Shown here: positions 14,936 to 22,466 of the stretch, in pieces
How the letters are laid out: each line of letters begins with the position of its first letter
Numbering within the stretch: the stretch's first letter is position 1
Assembly: GCF_004348315.1 (NCBI RefSeq)
Contig: NZ_SMKC01000025.1
Location: 1 to 39,445 of the forward strand
DNA length: 39,445 bases
Reading direction: 5' to 3'
DNA from: Streptomyces sp. 8K308
GTDB taxonomy: Bacteria > Actinomycetota > Actinomycetes > Streptomycetales > Streptomycetaceae
Program-made: the position numbers and the translations under genes
Notes under the pieces: generated by a model
The model's input: only the letters and a program-made list of their open reading frames with translations
Database searches by the model: none
Told to the model about the DNA's origin: nothing

Positions 14936-17900
14936 GCCAACTCTCGATTCAACTCATCCAGCAAATCCCGAACATCCCGCCCCGAAAACGCGTGCGCGAA
15001 GCCGCGTCCGCCGCCGCGCCCCTTGAACGGCTCGGCGTTGAACTCACCCGTGCTGATGCCGACGTCGCTCGCGACCACGTCCCTTATGGCCCGCAGCCAC
15101 CACATCTGTTCCTCCGAGAACCTCGCTCCGGCCTGCTCCTGCCGGAGCAGCCAGCCCTCGAAGCGCTCGTTCACCGTTTCCCGGTAGGGCCGGAGTTCCG
15201 CTTCCACGCCCAATTCATACCGGATCAGCGATATCAGGTCCGGCACCCCGGCCTCGCGTCCGCCGCCGGGGGACTGCACGGCCGCGCCCAGGTCCGCGTA
15301 GTACGTCCACAACGTCTGCGGCGTCCAGGCGTATGGCGGTCGGCGGATCTCCAGGCACAGCTCCTTCATTGCCGCGTACGCGTCGCCCGGCGAGACCCCT
15401 CGTGGGCCCGACAGGGCGATGTTGATCGCCGCGATGCGGTCGCGCTCGTCCTCCAACAGGCGACTCCAGCGGCCGATCTCCTCCCGGGCGCGCTCCTCCC
15501 TCGGGACCTCCTCGACGTCCGTCACCGTCACGGCGGTGAACTCGTCGAAGACGTAGTCCTTGTCGCGCCGGATTTCGATGATCAGCCGTCGAAGCTCGGG
15601 GCTGCCGGTGAGCGGCGCGATGGCGTCCTCCACCAGCTTCCGTGCCGCTGCCCGGCCGCCGTCGTTCAACGCCCGCTCCTGGCGGTCGGGGTCGACGGCC
15701 CTGACGATCGCCCCGGCGATCTCCGACAGCGTTCGGCCGCCCGCCGCCTGCGTCAACTGCTCGCGCTCGTCGTCGTTCAACTGCTGGTTCAGCCGTGCCA
15801 GCCGCCCGGCCAGGATCTCCGCCTCGCTCGCGCTGATCGACTTCGTCCCGGCCTTGTCCAGCAGCTTGGCGAGCGAAACCTGCCGCTCGCCCGCCGGAAC
15901 CAGCGGCTTGGCGTCGACGAGCGGCGAGTCCGTCACGCCCACCGCGTCCACGAGCACGAACCGGTCCTTGCGGACCGAAACGTCGGCCTCCGGGGTGACC
16001 TCCTGGAGCTCGGTCGGGTCGATGGTCCGGGCGCCCCGGCCCTTCATCTGCTCGAAGAGCACCGCGCTGCGCACCTCGCGCAGGAAGATGACGCACTCCA
16101 GGGCCTTCACGTCCGTCCCCGTCGCGATCATGTCGACCGTGACCGCCACCCGCAGCTTCGGCGACGTCCGCAGCGCGCGGATCAGCTCGTCCGGGTCCTC
16201 GCCGGCCTGGCGGCTCTTGTAGGTGATCTTCTTGGCGAAGTCGTCCCCGCGCCCGAAGACCTCCTTGACCTGGGCCAGGACGTCCTCCGCGTGGTCCTCG
16301 CCCACCGCGAAGACCAGCGTCTTCGGCAGCTCCTTCCGCCCGGGGAACCAGCGCTGCCAGTTGTCCCGGAAGGTGGTCAGCACGGCGCGGATCTCGTCGA
16401 CGGCCACCACCGACCGGCCGATCTGCCCGGTCGTGTACGTGAAGTCGTCGTCGAGCTCCTGGTACCGCTGGCGCCTCGTCTTGCGGTCCTTGACACGCAC
16501 CGTCGTGCCGGACTCGATCGTCGCGGCGCCCCGCTCCCGCAGGTCGGTGTGGAGGCGGACGACGTCGAAGTCGACGTTCACCCCGTCCGCGACCGCCTGC
16601 GGATAGGTGTACTCGGAGACCAGGTTGCGGTTGAAGAAGCCGAGGGTCTGGGGCGGCGGGGTGGCGGTCAGGCCGACCAGGTGCGCGTCGAAGTACTCCA
16701 GCACGCCCCGCCACTGGCCGTAGATCGAGCGGTGGCACTCGTCCACGACGATCAGGTCGAAGGACTCGATCGGCACCCGCGGGTTGTAGCCGACCTCGAT
16801 GGGGTCGTCCGTCTCGTAGGTCTCCTCGTAGGCCGTGGAGTCGGCGGCCTCGTCGTTCGCCTCGTCGTCGACCAACTGCTCGCCCCGCAGCAGCCGGTAC
16901 ATCTTCTGGATGGTGCAGATGACCACCGAGGAGGTCTCCTGCAGCCCGGCCGCGCCCAGCCGGTCCACGTTGTAAATGTCGGAGAACTTCCGGCCGTCGT
17001 CGGGCGTGGTGAACCTGCGGAACTCGTCGAGCGCCTGCTTGCCCAGGTTGTTGCGGTCGACGAGGAACAGCACCCGGCGGGCCTTGGCGAACTTCAGCAG
17101 CCGGTACGTCTGGGCCACGGCCACGAAGGTCTTGCCGGCGCCGGTCGCCATCTGGATCAACGCCCGCGGCCTGTCCTCGCCCAGCGACTTCTCCAGGCCG
17201 CTGATCGCGTCGATCTGGGCCAGCCGCAGCCCGTTGGCCTCCAGGACCGGCAGCCTGCGCAGCGCGGCGCGGAACGTCGGTGCCTCGGTGGTCTCGTCGG
17301 CGCGCCGCATCCAGTCGGCGACCGTTTCGGGGCGGTGGAAGGAGAAGACCCCGCGGGAGCGGGCGTCGGGGTCGAGCCGGTTGACGAAGTACGTCTCCGT
17401 GCCCGTGGTCGCGTAGCGGAACGCGAACGGCTCGCCCGGGCGCCAGACGGCCAGACTGTGCTTTTTGGCGACGCCGGCCGCGTACCGGTCGTTCTGCACC
17501 ACGGCGCTGGACAGGTGGTCGCCCTCCCGCTTGGCCTCCACCACGCCGACGATCCGGCCGTCGACGTACAGCACGTAGTCCGCTCGGCCCGTGGCGAGCG
17601 TGAACTCCCGCACGGCGACGCCCTGCCCGGCCTGCGGGTTGACCTCGTCGCGGTCCTGGACGAGCCAGCCCGCGTCGCGCAGCATCTCGTCGATGCGGGC
17701 CCGCGCCTGCACCTCGTTGAGTGGCGCCGGCCGCTGCGCGCGGCGGATGATGCCGTCACGCCGCTCCTCGTGCACGCGGCGGGGCTGCCGCTGGGCGGCC
17801 TGGTACTGAGCCTGCTGGGCGGTGCGGAGCCCGGTGATCTCCGTGGTGAGCTCTTCGAGGCGGGCCAGCAGCTCCTTCTTGTTGGCCTCGGCACTGGCGA

Positions 17901-18498
17901 TCAGGCGCTCGGCCTCGACGCGCGCCTTCCGCTCGGCTTCGAGAGCGTCGCTGGACTCGGCGAGCCGGGTCCTGGCCTGGGTGAGCGCCTGGCGGTGCCC
18001 GTCGAGGGCCTCCTGCAACTGGGCGAGCTCGGCGGGGTCGGTGACCTGCGCGGTGTCCCCGGGGTCCGTGGGCGGGACGAACTCGGCCACCGACCGCCGG
18101 CCGTCGATCGCGTCGTGGAACCAGAGCCCCAGCTTGTAGCAGACGCGGACGGCGGTCAGCGCGCGCGTGGTGTCGAAGAGATGGGCGTGCGCCGCCCTGT
18201 TGCGGTCGCGGCGCAGCTGGTCGAAGTCCCTGCGGATCTCGGGGACGAGCACGCCCGCGCGGGTCAGGGCGACCAGCCGGTCGATCTGGCGGTCCCCCTC
18301 GACGCGCATCCCCATGCGCGTGACGAGCTCCTCCGCCAGGACCTCGCCGAACTGTCCGGCCTGCACGAGGGACGAGTTGGGGTTGCTGAAGACCGTGGCC
18401 TCGGCGGACGCGCCGTAGAGCGACAGCAGCGGTTGGTACTGGAAGAGGACGCCGAAGTTGGGTGATCTCCGAGCGAAGTCCCGAAGCCGGTCGTCCAC
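14932..18498 (-). CDS. hsdR: Type I restriction enzyme subunit R with DUF4145 N-terminus
   Basis: An 1188-residue protein from GTG 18498, first gene of the operon. Domains in order: a DUF4145/HEPN-like region (1-115) with DRNRAAH (98-104), a long coiled coil (about 155-245), an HsdR nuclease core with GRADYVLYVDG (D307) and EAKR (321-324), and an SF2 motor with Walker A GAGKT (453-457), DECH (586-589), LTATP and a late helicase block ATGTDVKALECVIF with the arginine-finger block QMKGRGAR. The C-terminal 250 residues look like the EcoEI-type R C-terminal region. It translocates DNA and cuts unmethylated targets together with HsdM and HsdS. All catalytic motifs are intact, so it should be active. 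The plus strand of this region is open for more than 1200 codons, but that is a high-GC shadow. Confidence 0.95.
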   Translation of the reverse strand: MDDRLRDFARRSPNFGVLFQYQPLLSLYGASAEATVFSNPNSSLVQAGQFGEVLAEELVTRMGMRVEGDRQIDRLVALTRAGVLVPEIRRDFDQLRRDRNRAAHAHLFDTTRALTAVRVCYKLGLWFHDAIDGRRSVAEFVPPTDPGDTAQVTDPAELAQLQEALDGHRQALTQARTRLAESSDALEAERKARVEAERLIASAEANKKELLARLEELTTEITGLRTAQQAQYQAAQRQPRRVHEERRDGIIRRAQRPAPLNEVQARARIDEMLRDAGWLVQDRDEVNPQAGQGVAVREFTLATGRADYVLYVDGRIVGVVEAKREGDHLSSAVVQNDRYAAGVAKKHSLAVWRPGEPFAFRYATTGTETYFVNRLDPDARSRGVFSFHRPETVADWMRRADETTEAPTFRAALRRLPVLEANGLRLAQIDAISGLEKSLGEDRPRALIQMATGAGKTFVAVAQTYRLLKFAKARRVLFLVDRNNLGKQALDEFRRFTTPDDGRKFSDIYNVDRLGAAGLQETSSVVICTIQKMYRLLRGEQLVDDEANDEAADSTAYEETYETDDPIEVGYNPRVPIESFDLIVVDECHRSIYGQWRGVLEYFDAHLVGLTATPPPQTLGFFNRNLVSEYTYPQAVADGVNVDFDVVRLHTDLRERGAATIESGTTVRVKDRKTRRQRYQELDDDFTYTTGQIGRSVVAVDEIRAVLTTFRDNWQRWFPGRKELPKTLVFAVGEDHAEDVLAQVKEVFGRGDDFAKKITYKSRQAGEDPDELIRALRTSPKLRVAVTVDMIATGTDVKALECVIFLREVRSAVLFEQMKGRGARTIDPTELQEVTPEADVSVRKDRFVLVDAVGVTDSPLVDAKPLVPAGERQVSLAKLLDKAGTKSISASEAEILAGRLARLNQQLNDDEREQLTQAAGGRTLSEIAGAIVRAVDPDRQERALNDGGRAAARKLVEDAIAPLTGSPELRRLIIEIRRDKDYVFDEFTAVTVTDVEEVPREERAREEIGRWSRLLEDERDRIAAINIALSGPRGVSPGDAYAAMKELCLEIRRPPYAWTPQTLWTYYADLGAAVQSPGGGREAGVPDLISLIRYELGVEAELRPYRETVNERFEGWLLRQEQAGARFSEEQMWWLRAIRDVVASDVGISTGEFNAEPFKGRGGGRGFAHAFSGRDVRDLLDELNRELA

Positions 18499-18603
18499 GG
18501 TGCCTGTCCCCCTCGTCGCCCTGCGTTTCGGTGACAGGCCAGTTTACGCGGCCGGGCGTGGACGCCATCGGCACCGAGTGGGCGTAAAATGGACTCGGCT
18601 TAA

Positions 18604-18635
18604 GTAAGATTCAATCTACGTAAAATGCAATCTAC
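18604..18635. repeat. Tandem 16-bp repeat upstream of the ATPase gene
   Basis: GTAAGATTCAATCTAC (18604-18619) is followed directly by GTAAAATGCAATCTAC (18620-18635), with 2 differences. A third partial copy, GTAAAATGGACTC, starts at 18584, and an inverted TTTACG lies near 18543. The block is AT-rich against its surroundings and ends 23 bases before the GTG of the ATPase gene. Each unit contains a TAxxxT element that could serve as a -10 box. Likely an operator/promoter region, possibly also serving hsdR in the other direction. Confidence 0.55.
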
Positions 18636-18658
18636 CTTTATGAGACGGGAGGTGCTGG

Positions 18659-20101
18659 GTGGCGACCACGTTCACGGGGCGAGCGGCTGACCTCGACCTG
18701 CTGGGCCGACAGCTTGGTCTCGTCGTCGGTGGCGGAGGTCCCACCCGCGGCCGGGCCGTGATCATGACAGGGCGGCGGCGGGTGGGGAAGTCCCGCCTGG
18801 TCCAGGAGTTCTGCGACCGGTCGGGGCTTCCCTACCTGGTGTTCCAGGCCACCCGGGGGAGGAACGCCGTCGCCGAGCGGGCGGACTTCTCCGCGACGCT
18901 CGCGCAGTCCGCGCTGCCCGGTGCCGAGCTGCTGGGCGGGCTCCGGGCCGGGGACTGGAACCAGGCGCTCCGCTCCCTCGCGGCCGCGGTCCCGGAGGAC
19001 GGCCCGAGTATCGCGGTGATCGACGAGGTCCCGTGGCTGGTGGAGCAGGACGCGGAGTTCGAGGGGGCGTTGCAGACGGTCTGGGACCGCCACCTGTCGG
19101 CGAAGCCGATCCTGCTGGTCCTGGTCGGCAGCGACATGTCGGTGATGGAGGCGCTGCAGACGTACGGTCGTCCGTTCTTCGGCCGGGCCGCGAAGATGAC
19201 CGTGCGGCCCCTCCACCTCGCTGACGTGCGGGCCATGACCGACCTGGACGCGGCGGACGCGGTGGACGCGCTGCTGATCACCGGGGGCTTCCCGGAGATC
19301 GTCCAGTCGTGGCGGCCGGGAATGAACCGTGGGGAGTTCCTGCGTGAGGCCGTGAGCAACCCGCTGTCGCCGTTGCTCGCGGCGGGCGAGTTGTCGTTGC
19401 TCGGGGAGTTTCCCGAGTCCTCGCACGCGCGAGCGGTGCTGGAGGCGGTCGGCAGCGGCGAACGGACGTTCTCAGCGATCGCCGCACAGGCCGGAGGCGC
19501 GGGCGCCCTGCCCTCCGGAACGCTCTCACCGCTGCTGAACACCCTGCAGTCCAAGCGGATCCTGGCCGCTGACCTGCCGTTGTCGACCAAGGCGGACACC
19601 AAGAACAAGCGCTACCGGATCGCCGACCCCTACCTCCGGTTCTGGCTGGCCTTCCTGAAACGGGGAATTCCGCTCGTCGAACGGGGACGCGGAGAGTTGG
19701 CTCTGGAGCGTATCGAGCGCTCCTGGACCTCATGGCGCGGCCGAGCGGTCGAGCCGGTCGTCCGCGAGTTGTTGCTGCGCCTGCTGCCCGACGAGCGCTG
19801 GCCCGAGACGGAAGCGATCGGCGGCTGGTGGAACCGGCTGAACAACCCCGAGATCGACCTGATCGGCGCCGACCGTGAACCGATCGCGGGCGCGGTGCAC
19901 TTCATCGGCTCGGTCAAGTGGCTGGAGTCCCAGCCATTCGGTCGCCGGGACTACGACGCCCTGGCCAGGGACATGCTGGCGGTGCCCGGCGCCAGGAGCG
20001 ACACACCGCTGGTGGCCGTCTCCCGTAGCGGCGTCGCCGCCGATCTCCCGCTCGCCGCCCACTGGGGGCCGGAGGACCTGGTCCGCGCCTGGCAGCACTG
20101 A
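18659..20101 (+). CDS. DUF234-type ATPase (archaeal-type AAA/STAND-like) with nuclease-like tail
   Basis: A 480-residue protein. GTG 18659 has a strong GGGAGG about 6 bases upstream. Walker A GRRRVGKSRL (38-47), Walker B IAVIDEVPWL (118-127) and the sensor block ILLVLVGSDMSVM mark an AAA ATPase of the ATPase_2 type. A winged-helix-like middle (SGTLSPLLNTLQSKRIL) and a block YRIADPYLRFWLAF lead to a C-terminal DUF234 domain with NPEIDLIG and IGSVKW, a PD-(D/E)XK-like fold in which the usual acidic residue before Lys is Ser. The role of the family is poorly known; it is found in archaea and actinobacteria and often near mobile or defence genes. It is divergent from hsdR and has its own repeat-rich promoter region, so it may belong to the island but need not serve the RM system. 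Confidence 0.8.
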   Translation: MATTFTGRAADLDLLGRQLGLVVGGGGPTRGRAVIMTGRRRVGKSRLVQEFCDRSGLPYLVFQATRGRNAVAERADFSATLAQSALPGAELLGGLRAGDWNQALRSLAAAVPEDGPSIAVIDEVPWLVEQDAEFEGALQTVWDRHLSAKPILLVLVGSDMSVMEALQTYGRPFFGRAAKMTVRPLHLADVRAMTDLDAADAVDALLITGGFPEIVQSWRPGMNRGEFLREAVSNPLSPLLAAGELSLLGEFPESSHARAVLEAVGSGERTFSAIAAQAGGAGALPSGTLSPLLNTLQSKRILAADLPLSTKADTKNKRYRIADPYLRFWLAFLKRGIPLVERGRGELALERIERSWTSWRGRAVEPVVRELLLRLLPDERWPETEAIGGWWNRLNNPEIDLIGADREPIAGAVHFIGSVKWLESQPFGRRDYDALARDMLAVPGARSDTPLVAVSRSGVAADLPLAAHWGPEDLVRAWQH

Positions 20102-20153
20102 GGCGCCGAACCGCCAGCGGCGCGACTCCGGTCCCGCCGCGTAGGGTGCCCGC

Positions 20154-21113
20154 ATGACGCTGACGCCTGGGATGGAGATACCGGGGGAGTTCGCGCGCGG
20201 CACCGTTGCGCGCGAGGGCGAGCGTGGGGCGGTATGGCTGGCCGAACTGCCGCGGACGGTGGACGAGTTGGTGGAGCGCTGGGGGTGTGTGCCGGACGGC
20301 GCGGTGCGGCACGGCGGGGTCGGCGTCATCGTCCCGGTTCGGCGGTCCGGCGGGGAGGCCGCGGTGCTCAAGGTGTCGTTCCCGCATCCCGGGAACGACC
20401 ACGAGCCCGACGCCTTCGAGGCGTGGGGCGGGCGCGGGGCGGTGCTGCTGCACGAGCGGGACGACGACCGGTACGCGATGCTGCTGGAGCGGGTAGGGGC
20501 GGCGACGCTGGCCGAACTCGTCGATGGCGACGAGGTGGTGGCGATCGCCGGGCGGCTCAGCCGCCGGCTCGCGGTCCCCGCGCCGCCCGCGCTGCCGCGG
20601 CTGCGGGCGCGGACCGAGCGGTGGGCCGAGGAACTGCGCGTCGGCTCGGCGGAGTTCGGGCACCCGCTGCCGGGCCGGGTGGTCGACGCGGCGGTGGCGA
20701 CCGTCACCGAGTTGGGCGGAGACCGGTCCGACACCCTGATCCACGGCGACCTGCACGCCGGGAACATCCTGCCCGCCGAGCGCGAGCCCTGGCTGGCCGT
20801 CGACCCCAAGGGGTGGGCCGGCGACCCCGCCTATGACGCCGGCACGCTGCTGAAGTCCCGCGCCGTGACGTTCCTCGGCGCGGACGATCTGCCGAAGGCC
20901 GTCCGGCGGGTGATCGACGTCTTCGCCGACGCCGCCGAGCTCGACCGGGAACGCGTGTTGCGCTGGGCCCAGTTCCACGCCGTGCAGACCACGTTCTGGG
21001 GGCGCCGCCACGGCTTCCGGATGGCACGCGGCGGCCCGCGCCTTGACCAGCTCACCGCGTTCGCCGACCACCTGGCGGTGCTGCTCACCGAACTCGCCGG
21101 ACGGTCCGCCTGA
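20154..21113 (+). CDS. Aminoglycoside/hydroxyurea-type antibiotic kinase (PF04655-like)
   Basis: A 319-residue protein from ATG 20154. The kinase core is seen in the late blocks TLIHGDLHAGNIL (Brenner motif with catalytic Asp and Asn) and LAVDPKGWAGDPAYDAG (metal-binding Asp), the form typical of APH(6)/streptomycin 6-kinase-like enzymes. The N-lobe shows VIVPVRRSGGEAAVLKVSFP with the ATP-binding Lys. Such genes are frequent in Streptomyces chromosomes and phosphorylate aminoglycosides or unknown small molecules; the substrate cannot be told. It stands alone in direction, with the convergent minus gene ending 3 bases beyond its stop. Confidence 0.85.
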   Translation: MTLTPGMEIPGEFARGTVAREGERGAVWLAELPRTVDELVERWGCVPDGAVRHGGVGVIVPVRRSGGEAAVLKVSFPHPGNDHEPDAFEAWGGRGAVLLHERDDDRYAMLLERVGAATLAELVDGDEVVAIAGRLSRRLAVPAPPALPRLRARTERWAEELRVGSAEFGHPLPGRVVDAAVATVTELGGDRSDTLIHGDLHAGNILPAEREPWLAVDPKGWAGDPAYDAGTLLKSRAVTFLGADDLPKAVRRVIDVFADAAELDRERVLRWAQFHAVQTTFWGRRHGFRMARGGPRLDQLTAFADHLAVLLTELAGRSA

Positions 21114-21116
21114 CGC

Positions 21117-21485
21117 TCAGCGCGTGGGCTCGCGCCCCGCGGCGAGTTCGGCGAAGACGTGATCCGGGTCGTGTTGCTTCCAGTAACGGAACATGAGGGA
21201 GAGGCCGTTTTCCTCGCCCGTGGGCAACGAGCCGATCGGCAGCGCCGGGTCGACGAGGAAGCGGGGCTCGTCCCACTGCTGCGCCACAACCGCGAGCGGG
21301 CGACGGTCACCCGCCACCAGGATCCAGGTGGCCCGCCCGCCCGCGATGGTCGCGAGAAAGTGGCGCTCGAGCAGCCGCGCGACGATGTCGGCCAGCGGGG
21401 TCTCCGGCGGCAGCTCGGTCGTCTCGGCGTGCGGGAGGACGTCGTCGCCCATCGCGACGCTGCCGCGGTCGACCGTGACCCTCAT
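21117..21485 (-). CDS. Small unknown protein coupled to the Sel1 gene
   Basis: A 122-residue soluble protein. ATG 21485 overlaps the stop of the Sel1-repeat gene (ATGA), which decides the start and shows coupling. It has no signal peptide. The C-terminal half (ATWILVAGDRRPLAVVAQQWDEPRFLVD ... LMFRYWKQHDPDHVFAELAAGREP is the pattern in outline) looks like a compact alpha/beta fold rich in aromatics. I do not recognise a family. Its tight linkage with a Sel1-repeat scaffold suggests that the two proteins interact. Confidence 0.7.
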   Translation of the reverse strand: MRVTVDRGSVAMGDDVLPHAETTELPPETPLADIVARLLERHFLATIAGGRATWILVAGDRRPLAVVAQQWDEPRFLVDPALPIGSLPTGEENGLSLMFRYWKQHDPDHVFAELAAGREPTR

Positions 21486-22228
21486 CGGCGTGCCCGGGCC
21501 CACCAGGCCGCGGCCTGGTCGGCGCGGCCCGTCGCGTTGAGCAGTTCGGCCAGCCGCTCGCTCGCGCCCACGTGGCCCTGCTCGCCCGCGGCGGCGTACC
21601 ACCGCTCGGCCTCGGCCGGTTCGCCGAGCTGCTCCTTCAACCGGCCCAGGTTGGCCATCCCGTCGGTGCTGCCGACCTTGGCCGCTTCGGTGAACCACCG
21701 CTCGGCCTCCCCGGTCACGCCCTGGAGCACGTACTGGATGGCCAGGTTGTTCATGCCGGTCGCGCTTCCGGACTCGGCGGCGCGCCGGTACCAGTCCATG
21801 GCCTCGTCGCGCAGTCCGGCGCGGCTGGCGAAGGTGCCGAGGTCGTTCATGGCGGCGGCGTGGCCCCCCGCGGCGGCCCGGCGGTACCAGTGCTCGACCT
21901 CGTCCTGCCGCTCGGGCCGGGGGAGCGAGGCGCCGAACTCGTACATCGCCCACGGGTCCCCGGCCTCGGTGGCGCGCTCCAGCCACCGTGCCGCCTCCTC
22001 GTGCCGGCCCGTCGTCCTGGCCAGCCACAGCAGGCACTTGACCGAGGTGACGTCGCCGCGTTCGGCCGCCGGGCGGAAGTGCCGTTCGGCGGCCTCCACC
22101 ATGCCGGACTCGGCGAGCCGCGAGCACCACACGGTGACCTCGAACTCGTCGTCGACGGCGGCCGCCTGCGGCAGCACCGTCATCGCGGCGGGCCCGATGC
22201 CCCGGCCCAGTATGTCGTCGTCGCTCAT
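21482..22228 (-). CDS. Sel1/TPR-repeat protein
   Basis: A 248-residue protein from ATG 22228 made almost wholly of Sel1-like helical repeats of about 36 residues. The repeats AERHFRPAAERGDVTS, AARWLERATEAGDPWAM, VEHWYRRAAAGGHAAAM, AMDWYRRAAESGSATGM, AERWFTEAAKVGSTDGM and AERWYAAAGEQGHVGA follow one another from about residue 47. Such repeats form protein-binding solenoids. No catalytic domain, signal peptide or membrane helix is present. It is co-transcribed with the small protein downstream and divergent from the secreted hydrolase gene. Likely an adaptor or regulator; the partner is unknown. Confidence 0.85.
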   Translation of the reverse strand: MSDDDILGRGIGPAAMTVLPQAAAVDDEFEVTVWCSRLAESGMVEAAERHFRPAAERGDVTSVKCLLWLARTTGRHEEAARWLERATEAGDPWAMYEFGASLPRPERQDEVEHWYRRAAAGGHAAAMNDLGTFASRAGLRDEAMDWYRRAAESGSATGMNNLAIQYVLQGVTGEAERWFTEAAKVGSTDGMANLGRLKEQLGEPAEAERWYAAAGEQGHVGASERLAELLNATGRADQAAAWWARARR

Positions 22229-22311
22229 GGCGCCAACCTACCGAGCGCGCCCCGGCCGTCCGTAGGAAAGCGCGGCGGCGAGCTGGCAGGAAGTGGCCGC
22301 GGGGGGCGGTC

Positions 22312-22341
22312 GCCGACGTAAGCCGACGTGAGCCGCCGTAA
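22312..22341. repeat. Three tandem 10-bp repeats in a divergent promoter region
   Basis: GCCGACGTAA, GCCGACGTGA and GCCGCCGTAA follow each other without gaps, so identical faces recur every turn of the helix. They lie between the Sel1 gene and the secreted hydrolase gene. This is the arrangement expected for a direct-repeat-binding regulator; no regulator is identified. Confidence 0.5.
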
Positions 22342-22466
22342 AGCGGACGCAACAGACCGCCCGAACGTTTTTCACGCCCGGGACGTACGGTGCGTGCGGC
22401 CCGCCACCCGTCCGAAAAGGGGCGAGAGGCGGGCATCCTTCGCACCCTCATGAAGTAAGGCCCGAC

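Noticed and set aside
14758..18465. A 1235-codon open frame on the plus strand opposite hsdR
   Set aside because: It is fully antisense to a gene with complete type I restriction motifs; its translation is Arg/Leu/Val-rich without domains, as expected for the mirror frame of a high-GC gene.
18659..20101. The DUF234 ATPase as a fourth functional subunit of the type I RM system
   Set aside because: It is divergent with its own promoter repeats, and type I systems need no extra ATPase; it is listed as a separate island gene.
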